DNA from: DASYXZ01 sp035308965
Lineage (GTDB): Bacteria > Acidobacteriota > Terriglobia > UBA7540
Assembly: GCA_035308965.1 (NCBI GenBank)
Contig: DATGFN010000021.1
Coordinates: 124,001 to 188,000, forward strand
Reading direction: 5' to 3'
Length of the DNA stretch: 64,000 nt
In this document: positions 1-8,156 of the stretch, piece by piece
Layout of the letters: each line of letters opens with the position of its first letter
Numbering within the stretch: the stretch's first letter is position 1
Made by a program: the position numbers and the translations under genes
Notes under the pieces: model-generated
Seen by the model: only the letters and a program-made list of their open reading frames with translations
Databases searched by the model: none
Told to the model about the DNA's origin: nothing

Positions 1-227
1 ATATTCTTGATCGGGCGTTCCTGGAGCAGGGGGTGGACACGTTGTTCCACGCGAGCGGTCAGGCTGCCGAGTAAGGTGAGCATCTGGTTGGCGTAGGGGC
101 GGGCATTCAAGACCCGCTCCTGCGCGCGCCGCAAACGCGCGGCCGCCACCATCTTCATCGCCCGGGTGATTTGCTGCGTGTTCTTCACCGAGCGAATGCG
201 GCGCCGGATGTCGAGTACGTTGGCCAT
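1..227 (-). CDS. atpG: ATP synthase F1 gamma subunit, N-terminal part (cut by window edge)
   Basis: This is the rotating central stalk subunit of the F1 ATPase; only the first 75 codons are in the window. The product begins MANVLDIRRRIRSVKNT and continues with QQITRAMKMVAAARLRRAQ, the classic N-terminal helix of AtpG that sits inside the alpha3beta3 ring. The ATG is at 227 on the minus strand. It is the last visible gene of the ATP synthase operon, after atpA, with a 189-bp gap filled by inverted short repeats. Beta and epsilon would be expected beyond the edge. Family assignment is very secure. Confidence 0.96.
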   Translation of the reverse strand, partial: MANVLDIRRRIRSVKNTQQITRAMKMVAAARLRRAQERVLNARPYANQMLTLLGSLTARVEQRVHPLLQERPIKN

Positions 228-416
228 TCTTTAAGTTGACAGTTCACAGTCGACAGTTAAGAGTCAATAGTTGAAAGTCAAAAGTTCAAAGTTAAAAGCA
301 AGAGCTAACCGCAAAAGGCATTTCCGGATCACGGTCATGCACTAAAAACAATATGCAAAAAGCCTGTTTAACTCTCCTTAACTTTTAACTTTTGACTCTT
401 AACATTCGACTTTCAA
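228..416. repeat. Inverted AGTTGAAAGTC-type repeats between atpA and atpG
   Basis: Both sides of this gap hold degenerate iterations of AGTTnAnAGT-like words. A perfect 12-bp inverted pair (TAGTTGAAAGTC at 268-279, its complement at 408-419) brackets the spacer, and the right arm supplies the TAG stop codon of atpA. The region is purine-biased on one strand and could fold as a long imperfect hairpin in the operon mRNA. No ORF or ribosome binding site other than that of atpG is evident. Confidence 0.7.
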
Positions 417-1946
417 CTATTTCACTGCTTTCTTCTCCGCCAAAAACTTCGCCTTGGCTTCGTCCAGCACTTTCTTGAGTTCGGCCTTTACCGTGTCGTC
501 GAGTTGTTTCTTTTCCAGAATCTGCTTGGCCAGGTTGGGATAGGAGGAATCCATGAAAGTGTACAGTGCTTTTTCGAACGCCAGGCAATCCTCCACCGCC
601 AGATCATCCAGAAAGCCGTTGGTGCCCGCATAAATAATCACAATTTGTTTTTCCACGGGCAGGGGCCGGTACTGGTCCTGCTTCAGAATTTCCACCAACC
701 GTTTGCCGCGATTCAACTGGGATTGAGTGGCCTTATCGAGGTCGCTGCCAAACTGGGCGAAGGCGGCAAGTTCGCGATACTGAGCCAGGTCAAGCCGCAA
801 CGTGCCGGCCACTTGCTTCATGGCTTTGATCTGAGCGTTGCCGCCCACGCGCGACACTGAAATACCCACGTTGATGGCGGGCCGGATGCCGGAGTGGAAC
901 AGGTCGCCTTCGAGAAAAATCTGGCCGTCAGTGATGGAAATGACGTTGGTCGGGATGTAAGCGGAAACGTCGCCGGCCTGCGTCTCAATGATGGGAAGCG
1001 CGGTCAGCGACCCGCCGCCAGTTTCCTGGCTGAGTTTCGCCGCGCGTTCGAGTAAGCGGGAGTGAAGGTAGAATACATCGCCCGGGTAGGCCTCGCGCCC
1101 CGGGGGCCGCCGCAGCAGGAGCGAGATTTCACGATAAGAAACGGCGTGTTTTGAAAGGTCATCATAGATGCACAAGGCGTGGCGGCCGTTATCGCGGAAA
1201 TATTCGCCGATGGCGCATCCGGCATAGGGAGCGAGATATTGCATGGGCGCCGGATCAGACGCCCCCGCTTCCACCACAATGCTGTACTTCATCGCATCGT
1301 GTTCCTCAAGCGTCTTGATCACCTGAGCGATGGTGGACCTTTTCTGGCCGATGGCCACGTAAATACAAATCACTCCGCTGTCGCGCTGATTCAAAATCGT
1401 ATCAATCACGATGGCGGTCTTCCCCGTCTGCCGGTCGCCGATAATCAGCTCGCGCTGGCCACGGCCGATCGGAATCATCCCGTCAATGGCTTTCAGGCCT
1501 GTTTGCAGGGGCTCGCGAACGGGTTGGCGATCCACTACGCCCGGCGCCAGCCTTTCAATGCTGTTGAATTTATCGGTGAGGATAGGTCCCTTATCGTCTG
1601 TGGGATGGCCAAGTGCGTCCACCACGCGGCCTATCAAAGCATCGCCCACCGGCACGGACATGATCCGTCCGGTGCGCTTGACCGTATCGCCTTCCTGGAT
1701 TTTTGTGTAATCCCCCAGCAAGACCGCGCTGACCTGGTCCTCTTCAAGGTTCAGGGCCAGTCCGGCGACCTCGTGGGGAAAATCGAGCAACTCGCCGGCC
1801 ATGCAGTTATTCAGGCCGTGGATGCGGGCCACGCCGTCTCCCACGGAAATCACCGCGCCCACTTCGGTGACGGTGACGCCGCGATCATAATTCTCAATCT
1901 GGTCGCGGATAATCTTGGTAATTTCGTCAGCTCTGATTTGTGCCAC
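417..1946 (-). CDS. atpA: ATP synthase F1 alpha subunit
   Basis: Non-catalytic nucleotide-binding subunit of the F1 head, alternating with beta in the hexamer on the cytoplasmic side of the membrane. The 509-aa length is normal. The N-terminal helix that contacts delta (RADEITKIIRDQIENY) is present. The Walker A loop is GDRQTGKT at residues 170-177, and the alpha signature PAINVGISVSRVGG is further on. The start is GTG at 1946 with AGAGAGG-like purines just upstream. It lies between atpH and atpG, the standard order, though the spacers on both sides are unusually long and filled with inverted repeats. Identity is certain at family level. Confidence 0.98.
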   Translation of the reverse strand: MAQIRADEITKIIRDQIENYDRGVTVTEVGAVISVGDGVARIHGLNNCMAGELLDFPHEVAGLALNLEEDQVSAVLLGDYTKIQEGDTVKRTGRIMSVPVGDALIGRVVDALGHPTDDKGPILTDKFNSIERLAPGVVDRQPVREPLQTGLKAIDGMIPIGRGQRELIIGDRQTGKTAIVIDTILNQRDSGVICIYVAIGQKRSTIAQVIKTLEEHDAMKYSIVVEAGASDPAPMQYLAPYAGCAIGEYFRDNGRHALCIYDDLSKHAVSYREISLLLRRPPGREAYPGDVFYLHSRLLERAAKLSQETGGGSLTALPIIETQAGDVSAYIPTNVISITDGQIFLEGDLFHSGIRPAINVGISVSRVGGNAQIKAMKQVAGTLRLDLAQYRELAAFAQFGSDLDKATQSQLNRGKRLVEILKQDQYRPLPVEKQIVIIYAGTNGFLDDLAVEDCLAFEKALYTFMDSSYPNLAKQILEKKQLDDTVKAELKKVLDEAKAKFLAEKKAVK

Positions 1947-1965
1947 TGTCCGACCTCTCTTTTAG

Positions 1966-2047
1966 GGTAGGTGGCAGATCACGTGTGGTAGGTGGGGGAA
2001 GTTGGCGCTTGCGGCCTTTTCTTTCTCACCTACTACATGCCACCTAC
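1966..2047. repeat. Inverted GTAGGTGGCA repeat between atpH and atpA
   Basis: GTAGGTGGCA at 1967-1976 is matched by its complement TGCCACCTAC at 2038-2047. Further GTAGGTG/CACCTAC copies lie in between, so the spacer can fold as a hairpin in the transcript. It is a different sequence from the repeat downstream of atpA, yet has the same architecture. Confidence 0.6.
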
Positions 2048-2061
2048 AACCCACCTCATCC

Positions 2062-2601
2062 TCATCTCGCCATTAATTGCTCTCGAAGTTTTTCCAAATT
2101 CCCACGGACGGATCCGTCGTAAACCGTGCTTTCAATCTGGGCCAGAATGCCACCCAATAATTCGTCCTCCGTCCGGAATTCCATTTCCACTTTCTTTCGC
2201 GTGACTTCTTCAAAACGGGTGCGCAACGCCTGCTGCTCGGCCTCGGAAAGCGCAGTGGCGGAAGAAACCCTGACCTGAACCACTCCCAAGCGCTCATTGG
2301 CAATTTTGAGGAACGCCGTTGAAATCTCGCCTAACAATCCAATCCGGTAGTTGGTGACCAGGACGCGCAAAAAATTCCCGGATACTTCCCCTGCCCCTGT
2401 GCGCGCCAGGATCGCTTCCAGCACTTTCAACTTCTTCGCCAGGGAAACGGCGGGGGTCTCCATGACGTCACGAAGGTCAGAGCTCTCCCTGTAAGCCGAG
2501 AGGAAATTCTCCAGGTCTCCGAGAACGGCACGGTAGTTGCCCGCCGAAGCTACAACGTCGGAGAGGGCGCGCGCGTATCGGTTGGCAACCGCCATCGCCA
2601 T
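2062..2601 (-). CDS. atpH: ATP synthase F1 delta (OSCP) subunit
   Basis: Delta caps the F1 head and joins it to the peripheral stalk formed by b and b'. The protein is 179 aa, typical for the family, starts MAMAVANRYARALSDVV (the usual NRYAxAL opening) and ends with the OSCP signature region around SSTVYDGSVRGNLEKLREQL. Two in-frame ATGs lie at 2601 and 2595; the first is used here. It follows atpF by about 54 bp in the same operon and precedes atpA after a repeat-filled spacer. Confident assignment. Confidence 0.95.
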   Translation of the reverse strand: MAMAVANRYARALSDVVASAGNYRAVLGDLENFLSAYRESSDLRDVMETPAVSLAKKLKVLEAILARTGAGEVSGNFLRVLVTNYRIGLLGEISTAFLKIANERLGVVQVRVSSATALSEAEQQALRTRFEEVTRKKVEMEFRTEDELLGGILAQIESTVYDGSVRGNLEKLREQLMAR

Positions 2602-2655
2602 AGTTTTGGTATCACCTTGCTCGCGAATTTTTTCGGCCGGCTCGCACCGGACAAT

Positions 2656-3327
2656 TCAATTTTGACTTGGCCCTGCGCCCAGCTTGGCCATAAACTGGCT
2701 TACCAGTTGCCTTCGGGTAGCCTCGTCCAATCGCCCTCGAACCAACTGTTCCGCCTGCTTCAAGGCTTCTCCGGCGACAAAATATTTGAGCTCGAGCTTG
2801 GCCGCCCGGGTTGAAGTTTCCATTCGCGCGCGGGCTGATTCGAGAATCTTCTCCGCTTCTTCGGCGGCAGCCGCCCGCAAATTCTGGCGCTCCGCTTCCG
2901 CCTCGCGGGTGGCCGCGGCTTTGAAAGAGGAAATCTCCTCTTCCAGGTGCCGCAATTTTTCTTCGATGGCCGCCATCCGGGCCTGGGAAGCCTCCAGCGC
3001 CTTCCTGCCTTCATCCAATTGCTTCCGAATCTCCGCCGACCGTTGGGTAAAAAATTCAGCCAGGGGCTTGCGAAGCAGGTAACCCAGGCCTCCGGCAAGA
3101 AGGATAAAGTTGATGGTCTTAAAGATTAGTTCTTTGGTTTCGGAATTATCTTCTTCCGATTTGCTCTCCGGAGGAATCGCCCAATACGCCAGTGCTGTCC
3201 TTGCAGCTGGAGCCACTGACGGGGGAACCGCCGCCATGCACAGGGAACTTGAACGCATGCCTACGGCCATTCCCAGGATGGATGAAATGAGAAATGAAAG
3301 CAGAATTGGCAGTCTGGGCACGCGCAT
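2656..3327 (-). CDS. atpF: ATP synthase F0 b subunit, long form with signal-like N-terminus
   Basis: Peripheral stalk subunit. From the ATG at 3327 the product is 223 aa, longer than the usual ~160 aa. The first ~25 residues are hydrophobic and signal-like (LPILLSFLISSILGMAVGM). A spacer rich in Ala/Pro/Glu follows, then the true membrane anchor (TINFILLAGGLGYLLRKPL) and a long Ala/Glu/Arg coiled coil for dimerisation and delta contact. N-terminally extended b subunits are a feature I associate with Acidobacteriota. The start codon overlaps the stop of the upstream b' gene by one base, implying translational coupling. Confidence 0.92.
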   Translation of the reverse strand: MRVPRLPILLSFLISSILGMAVGMRSSSLCMAAVPPSVAPAARTALAYWAIPPESKSEEDNSETKELIFKTINFILLAGGLGYLLRKPLAEFFTQRSAEIRKQLDEGRKALEASQARMAAIEEKLRHLEEEISSFKAAATREAEAERQNLRAAAAEEAEKILESARARMETSTRAAKLELKYFVAGEALKQAEQLVRGRLDEATRRQLVSQFMAKLGAGPSQN

Positions 3328-3803
3328 CAAGCCTGGGCACCCCCAGGCCGGTTGGTTGAAGGTCCTATACCAAGCACGAGATCGGCAATCTCACTCGCCA
3401 TTGACTGCGAGGCTGCGCCCAACTCCTTCTTGGCCGATTCGACCTCAGCCTTCAGGTTCTGCTGCGCGGTTTGCATGAAAACTTCCGATTGCTCCCTCGC
3501 CTTTTGGAGCAACCCTTCGCGTTCCTTGAGAGTCGCCTGCCGGTCTGCCTCGCGTTGACGATAGACCTCCTGGCGGGCCAATTGGAACGCCGCATCATAT
3601 TCGCGCGTTTTGGCTTCCGCCGCCGCGGCCTGCTCCCGCGCGCGAACCAGCGCCCCAGAGGTCATATCCTCACGTTGCTTCAAGACGCCGATCAGGGGCC
3701 CAAAAAAGATTCTATTGAGGACCACCAAAAGCAGGAAAACAAAGATAACCGTCGGTAAACTTTGGACAAAAAGCTGTCCAAGCTGGCTCAGTATTCCACC
3801 CAT
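3327..3803 (-). CDS. ATP synthase F0 second b-type subunit (b')
   Basis: A 158-aa stalk subunit with one N-terminal membrane helix (FVQSLPTVIFVFLLLVVLNRIFFGPL) and a long charged coiled coil (KQREDMTSGALVRAREQ onward). It is distinct in sequence from the next gene, so the stalk is probably a b/b' heterodimer as in cyanobacteria and chloroplasts rather than a b2 homodimer. This is the first gene of the visible operon; the a and c subunit genes are not immediately upstream, where a divergent transglycosylase gene lies. The stop overlaps the atpF start. Confidence 0.93.
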   Translation of the reverse strand: MGGILSQLGQLFVQSLPTVIFVFLLLVVLNRIFFGPLIGVLKQREDMTSGALVRAREQAAAAEAKTREYDAAFQLARQEVYRQREADRQATLKEREGLLQKAREQSEVFMQTAQQNLKAEVESAKKELGAASQSMASEIADLVLGIGPSTNRPGGAQA

Positions 3804-4004
3804 GTAGTGTGATCAGCCTTTGTTTGAGTTCCAACAAGCTGTTAGGACTAAGGAAACTACCACGGACATTTGGAAGGTGTCAAGAACACTCGCAAATTTC
3901 GGGTTGACCCCAAGTATTTAATATGATTAGAATTCATAATTCCGCGGCCAGACAGCAAACGGCACGCAACCTTTTTACGTCTAACCAAGTGCGAGGGGAC
4001 TAAT

Positions 4005-5819
4005 TTGGGGAGGCTAAGGGTACCTCTGTGTTTGGCACTGGCTGCCGCCTTGGCTGCGTGTACAGCCTCCGAACGGCCTAAGCCCGTTACCCAGCCGCCG
4101 GTGGCTGCGGTGGCGCCACCGCCAACTCCTGCCCCTCAACCGGCTCGCCCTCCTGTTCAGACTGCTCCTACCCCTGTCCCTCCCCCTGATCCTGTGGTCA
4201 CGCTAATCCAGCAAGCCGAGGCGTCTTATATGTCCGGGATGGAGGAGTATCGCGCCGGCAACTTTGATAAGGCCAGGGAGAAGTTTGATCAGGCCGTGCG
4301 GGTCCTTCTGGAATCAAAGCTGGATCTGACCGCCGATGACCGCCTGAACAAGGAATTTAACAAGCTGGTGGAGAATATTCATGCCTTGGAAGTTACGTCG
4401 CTCGAAGCCGAGGCGGCGCCAACTGCCCACAAGGAAGAACCCACGGCGATCGAGTCGTTTTCAGGGCTCACTTTTCCGGTTGACCCCCACGTTAAGGAAC
4501 GCGCGCAACAGGAGATTAAGTCCGTCCATTCGGACTTGCCCCTCATTTCCAACGATTATGTTGACGGTGTTTTGACCTATTTTCAGGGCAGAGGGCGGGG
4601 GTTCATTGAGAGGGTCCTCCGGCGCCTGGGTGCGTATCAACCAATTTTCTCGGAAGTGCTTAATAAAGAAGGGCTTCCGGAAGAGCTGGTTTACCTGGCG
4701 GCGGGTGAAAGCGCTTTTAACCCCTTGGCACGCTCGCGCAAGGGCGCAAAAGGGATTTGGCAGTTCATGCCAGGAACTGGGGCGCTTTACGGTTTAAGGC
4801 GAGATAGCTGGGTAGACGAGCGCGAAGACCCTGCCAAGTCCACTGCCGCCGCTGCGAGGCACTTGAAAGATCTTTACAACACGTTTGGTGATTGGTATCT
4901 GGCCATGGCCGCATACGATAGCGGTCCCATGACCGTCCAGCGTGCCATTGAGCGGACAGGCTACGCCGATTACTGGACGCTTCGAAGCCTTCATGCTCTC
5001 CCCAGGGAAACGGAGAATTACGTCCCCATTTTTCTGGCCACCGCTCTGATTGGGAAAGATCCCAAAGCCTACGGCTTTGACGTTCAGCCGGATCCCCCTC
5101 TTAGCGTAGATCAGGTGATGATGAACCAGCCGACGGACCTGCGCTTGATTGCGGAATTAATTGACCACCCCGTCGATGAATTAATTAAGCTGAATCCTTC
5201 CCTTCTTCGTTGGACGACGCCTGCCAATGACCCGGAATTCAAGCTTAACCTTCCCGCTGGCACGGGGGACGTGTTCGAAAAGGACATTGCTTCCATTCCC
5301 TCCGACAAACGCATCTGGTGGCGATCACATAAAGTGGACGGTGGCGAGACGGTCGCTTCCATCGCTCAGAAATACCGGATCTCCACGGTTGCCCTTGCGC
5401 GCGCGAATGGAATTGAGCGGGACACCGAACTCGATGAAGGCACGCGTCTGGTGCTGCCTTTGGCGCCGGGCAGCGAATCCTCCCTGCAAAGGGTGCATGA
5501 GCGTGTCCCAATCCACGCGGTTAGGTATCGCATCCGATCGGGCGATACGGTGGAACTTGTGGCCGACCGGTTTGATGTTTCTGCCTATCAGATCCGCAAA
5601 TGGAATCACTTAAAGTCCGCGCAACTGGTCCCCGGAAAGACTTTACTGGTGTACTCCGGTGGGACCGGCCCCGTATCCTCTCGATCGCATCCACGTGCAA
5701 AGAATTCGGGGAAATCCACTGACAAGAAGAAAACTTCCATCAGTAAAATTTCCCGGACCGGGAACCATCCCAAGCCATCGGAGGAACAATCTCCCCAGCC
5801 GGTCCGGGCGGCGCGCTAG
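4005..5819 (+). CDS. MltD-like membrane-bound lytic murein transglycosylase with two LysM domains
   Basis: Cleaves the glycan strand of peptidoglycan non-hydrolytically, leaving 1,6-anhydro ends, in the periplasm. The TTG start at 4005 has GAGGGG upstream; no ATG occurs before residue ~76. A lipobox LAAC with Cys19 predicts an outer-membrane lipoprotein. A Pro-rich linker (~25-65) and a helical segment (~70-125) precede the SLT domain (~190-345), where Glu235 in AAGESAFNP is the catalytic acid and KGIWQFMP is the usual following motif. Two LysM modules (~440-490 and ~505-550) bind peptidoglycan, followed by a basic tail. It is divergent from the ATP synthase operon. The MltD architecture is clear; the exact orthologue is less so. 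Confidence 0.9.
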   Translation: MGRLRVPLCLALAAALAACTASERPKPVTQPPVAAVAPPPTPAPQPARPPVQTAPTPVPPPDPVVTLIQQAEASYMSGMEEYRAGNFDKAREKFDQAVRVLLESKLDLTADDRLNKEFNKLVENIHALEVTSLEAEAAPTAHKEEPTAIESFSGLTFPVDPHVKERAQQEIKSVHSDLPLISNDYVDGVLTYFQGRGRGFIERVLRRLGAYQPIFSEVLNKEGLPEELVYLAAGESAFNPLARSRKGAKGIWQFMPGTGALYGLRRDSWVDEREDPAKSTAAAARHLKDLYNTFGDWYLAMAAYDSGPMTVQRAIERTGYADYWTLRSLHALPRETENYVPIFLATALIGKDPKAYGFDVQPDPPLSVDQVMMNQPTDLRLIAELIDHPVDELIKLNPSLLRWTTPANDPEFKLNLPAGTGDVFEKDIASIPSDKRIWWRSHKVDGGETVASIAQKYRISTVALARANGIERDTELDEGTRLVLPLAPGSESSLQRVHERVPIHAVRYRIRSGDTVELVADRFDVSAYQIRKWNHLKSAQLVPGKTLLVYSGGTGPVSSRSHPRAKNSGKSTDKKKTSISKISRTGNHPKPSEEQSPQPVRAAR

Positions 5820-5849
5820 CCGCTTTTTCCCCAACTTTTATCATTGCGC

Positions 5850-5876
5850 TTGACAGGATGAAATCTCTGGTATACA
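5850..5876 (+). promoter_or_regulatory. Candidate sigma-70-type promoter of the H1-like gene
   Basis: TTGACA (5850-5855) and TATACA (5871-5876) are separated by 15 bp, about 100 bp upstream of the ATG at 5977. The -35 box is perfect and the spacing is slightly short; TACATC at 17 bp is the alternative -10. Confidence 0.4.
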
Positions 5877-5976
5877 TCTGCCTTTTGCTGGTTGAAGCAA
5901 TCATATTTACTTGGTTGGGATCCCAGAGTCGGATTCAATCTTGGTGGGAGCCACGTGACTCCACAGGGAGGATTTA

Positions 5977-6357
5977 ATGACATTCGATAAAGAGAATGAG
6001 CCGGGTGACGAGCTGGAAGATTACGGAGAAGAACTCACATCCGATTACCGGGAAGAAGAGGAAGAAGGTGCGGGCGAGGAAAGCGAGGACCTCGAGGAAG
6101 AAGTTTCCTATGAGGCGGAGGTGACCAGAATCCCTTCCATTACGCCTCCAGCTCCGCCCGCTCCGGTTGCACCGGCACCCGCCCCGAAGCTCGCCGCCCC
6201 CGGGCGCAAGCCCGCCTCGAAAGCAAAGGCGGCCAAACCCAAAAAAGCGAAGGCCGTGAAAAAAGCCAAAACTCGCAAGCCGGCCAAGAAGAAGTCAAAG
6301 CCTGCCAAGAAAGCGGCAAAGAAAAAGGCTGGCAAGAAAAAATCCCGGCGACGCTAG
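5977..6357 (+). CDS. Histone-H1-like basic protein with an acidic N-terminal half
   Basis: A 126-aa low-complexity protein in two halves. Residues 1-50 are strongly acidic (runs of Glu, EEEEEG), a Pro/Ala hinge follows (~52-72), and residues ~75-126 are Lys/Ala/Pro repeats ending KKKAGKKKSRRR, like the tail of histone H1 or bacterial HctA/AlgP-type proteins. This composition predicts DNA or RNA binding by the basic tail, perhaps self-masked by the acidic part. GGGAGGA lies just before the ATG. It is monocistronic with its own candidate promoter. No enzymatic domain is visible; the nucleoid role is inference from composition. Confidence 0.75.
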   Translation: MTFDKENEPGDELEDYGEELTSDYREEEEEGAGEESEDLEEEVSYEAEVTRIPSITPPAPPAPVAPAPAPKLAAPGRKPASKAKAAKPKKAKAVKKAKTRKPAKKKSKPAKKAAKKKAGKKKSRRR

Positions 6358-6574
6358 CCCGGACGATTTTCTTTTCTCTTCTTTGCCAGGCAGCACCAGG
6401 GCTCTCTTGGTCGCTCAACTACCCGGCGCCAGCGGATGTCAGATTATTGGCTCCGGGTTTCATATCGCAATACGAGGCGATTGCCGGTCTACTCACTCAA
6501 CCGCCGCGGGCACGGTAACGAAAAATCGGAGGGCGGCGACGAGTAAATTACACCCGCTAAGCCGGCGTTCGCAT

Positions 6575-8035
6575 TTATCCTTTATCTTTCATCCTTTCTT
6601 CCTCTAGTTTCGAAACTTCATCACAAATCCTTTCCCACGCCCTCCTTACATGACGCGCTTCGGTGTGGGTTTGGCCGACGCAAAGGCGAAGCGTGAATCG
6701 CCCGTTCAATTTTGTGTGGGTCAAGTAGAGATGGCCGCTTCGATTGAGCCGGTCCATTAGCGCTTCATTGAACTGGTCGCCACCGAGATGGCGGAAGCAA
6801 ACCAGGTTCAAGGGAACGGGCGCGGCCAATTCAAATCTGTTGTCATCGCTGATCCAGCCGGCGAATTGTTGTGCCATTTCCACGTGACGGCGGATGTGGT
6901 GTCGCAGACCTTCCACGCCGTAGTGCCGAATCACAAACCAAAGTTTCAGAGCCCGGAACCGGCGGCCGAGGGGAATCTGCCAGTCGCGATAATCGATCAC
7001 CGCGCCTGACTCAGTGGCTTTGTTGCGCAGGTATTCGGGGAGAATGGAGAGCGCGTTGATCAGCGCTTTGCGGTCCGCTACAAAAAATGCATCGCAATCA
7101 AAATTGGTGAACATCCATTTGTGGGGATTGAAGCAGTAACTATCGGCCAGTTCCAGGCCATCCTGGAAATGGCGGAACTCGGGGCAAAGTGCGGCCGTGC
7201 CCGACATCGCCGCGTCCACGTGCAGCCACGCGCCATGCTGTTTGCAAATCTCGCCGATGTCGCGCACGGGATCAATGGCGTTCGATGACGTCGTCCCCAC
7301 CGTCGCGCACACGAAACACGGAATCTTCTCTGCCCGCCGGTCTTCCTCGATCTGCCGCGCCAGGGCATCGGGGCGCATAGCGGATTCGCCATCCACATCG
7401 ATCAAGCGCAGGTTTTCCGCGCCCAGCCCGGCAATCATCATGCCCTTGGCCACCGAGGAATGCGCCTGCGAGGAGGCGTACCCAACCAGGCGTCCGTCGC
7501 AGCCATGCCGGCCGCTTGAATTTTGCGTGGCGCGCTCGCGCGCCGCCAGCAACGCGCAGAGCGTGGAGCTGGAAGCGGTATCTTGAATCACCCCGCCGCC
7601 GCTCTCCGAGGATAAGAATTTCTTCGGCAGGCCGAGCATGTGCACCAGCCAGTCCATGACATGCGTTTCAAGTTCGGTGCAGGCGGGGCTGGTGGTCCAA
7701 AGCATTCCCTGAACCGCAAGTCCGGCCGACATCAATTCACCCAGGATGGCCGGCCCGGATGAATTCGATGGGAAGTAAGCGAAGAAATTGGGTGATTGCC
7801 AGTGAGTGATGCCGGGCAAAATTAGTTTCTCCATGTCCCCTAGAATCACCTCGAACGGTTCGCCCCGTTCCGGCGCTTGCTTAGGGAGCGACGCTCGAAC
7901 GCCGCCCGGCTCGACTTGCGCCAAAACCGGGAACGATTCGACGCGTGCGTAATAGTCCGCAATCCAATCCACCACCGCGTGACCGTGCCGCCGAAATTCT
8001 TCCGGAGTCATGTGGAAACTTTTCTCTTCTACCAT
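6575..8035 (-). CDS. Group II PLP-dependent decarboxylase (aromatic-amino-acid decarboxylase family)
   Basis: A 486-aa fold-type I PLP enzyme resembling DOPA/tryptophan/tyrosine decarboxylases. The N-terminal EEFRRHGHAVVDWIADYY helix is typical, as is the substrate-loop region SPNFFAYFPSNSS. The cofactor lysine is Lys306 in NPHKW, preceded by HVDAAMSG with the PLP-contacting Asp. It would release CO2 from an aromatic L-amino acid in the cytosol, giving an amine; which one cannot be read from the sequence. It stands alone on the minus strand between unrelated genes. Length and motifs indicate an intact enzyme. Confidence 0.9.
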   Translation of the reverse strand: MVEEKSFHMTPEEFRRHGHAVVDWIADYYARVESFPVLAQVEPGGVRASLPKQAPERGEPFEVILGDMEKLILPGITHWQSPNFFAYFPSNSSGPAILGELMSAGLAVQGMLWTTSPACTELETHVMDWLVHMLGLPKKFLSSESGGGVIQDTASSSTLCALLAARERATQNSSGRHGCDGRLVGYASSQAHSSVAKGMMIAGLGAENLRLIDVDGESAMRPDALARQIEEDRRAEKIPCFVCATVGTTSSNAIDPVRDIGEICKQHGAWLHVDAAMSGTAALCPEFRHFQDGLELADSYCFNPHKWMFTNFDCDAFFVADRKALINALSILPEYLRNKATESGAVIDYRDWQIPLGRRFRALKLWFVIRHYGVEGLRHHIRRHVEMAQQFAGWISDDNRFELAAPVPLNLVCFRHLGGDQFNEALMDRLNRSGHLYLTHTKLNGRFTLRLCVGQTHTEARHVRRAWERICDEVSKLEEERMKDKG

Positions 8036-8156
8036 ACGTCCTCCACCGGCGCGATCAGCTCAATTTGATTTGAAGGAAGTGATTATATCCAACCTCGCTT
8101 CGCTGCGGACGCGAAGGTTGAAAGAAGCGACAGAGATGGGTGTGCTTATGTCGCCG

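Noticed and set aside
1179..1970. Long plus-strand frame opposite atpA
   Set aside because: A shadow frame within atpA: no family features and no independent start signal.
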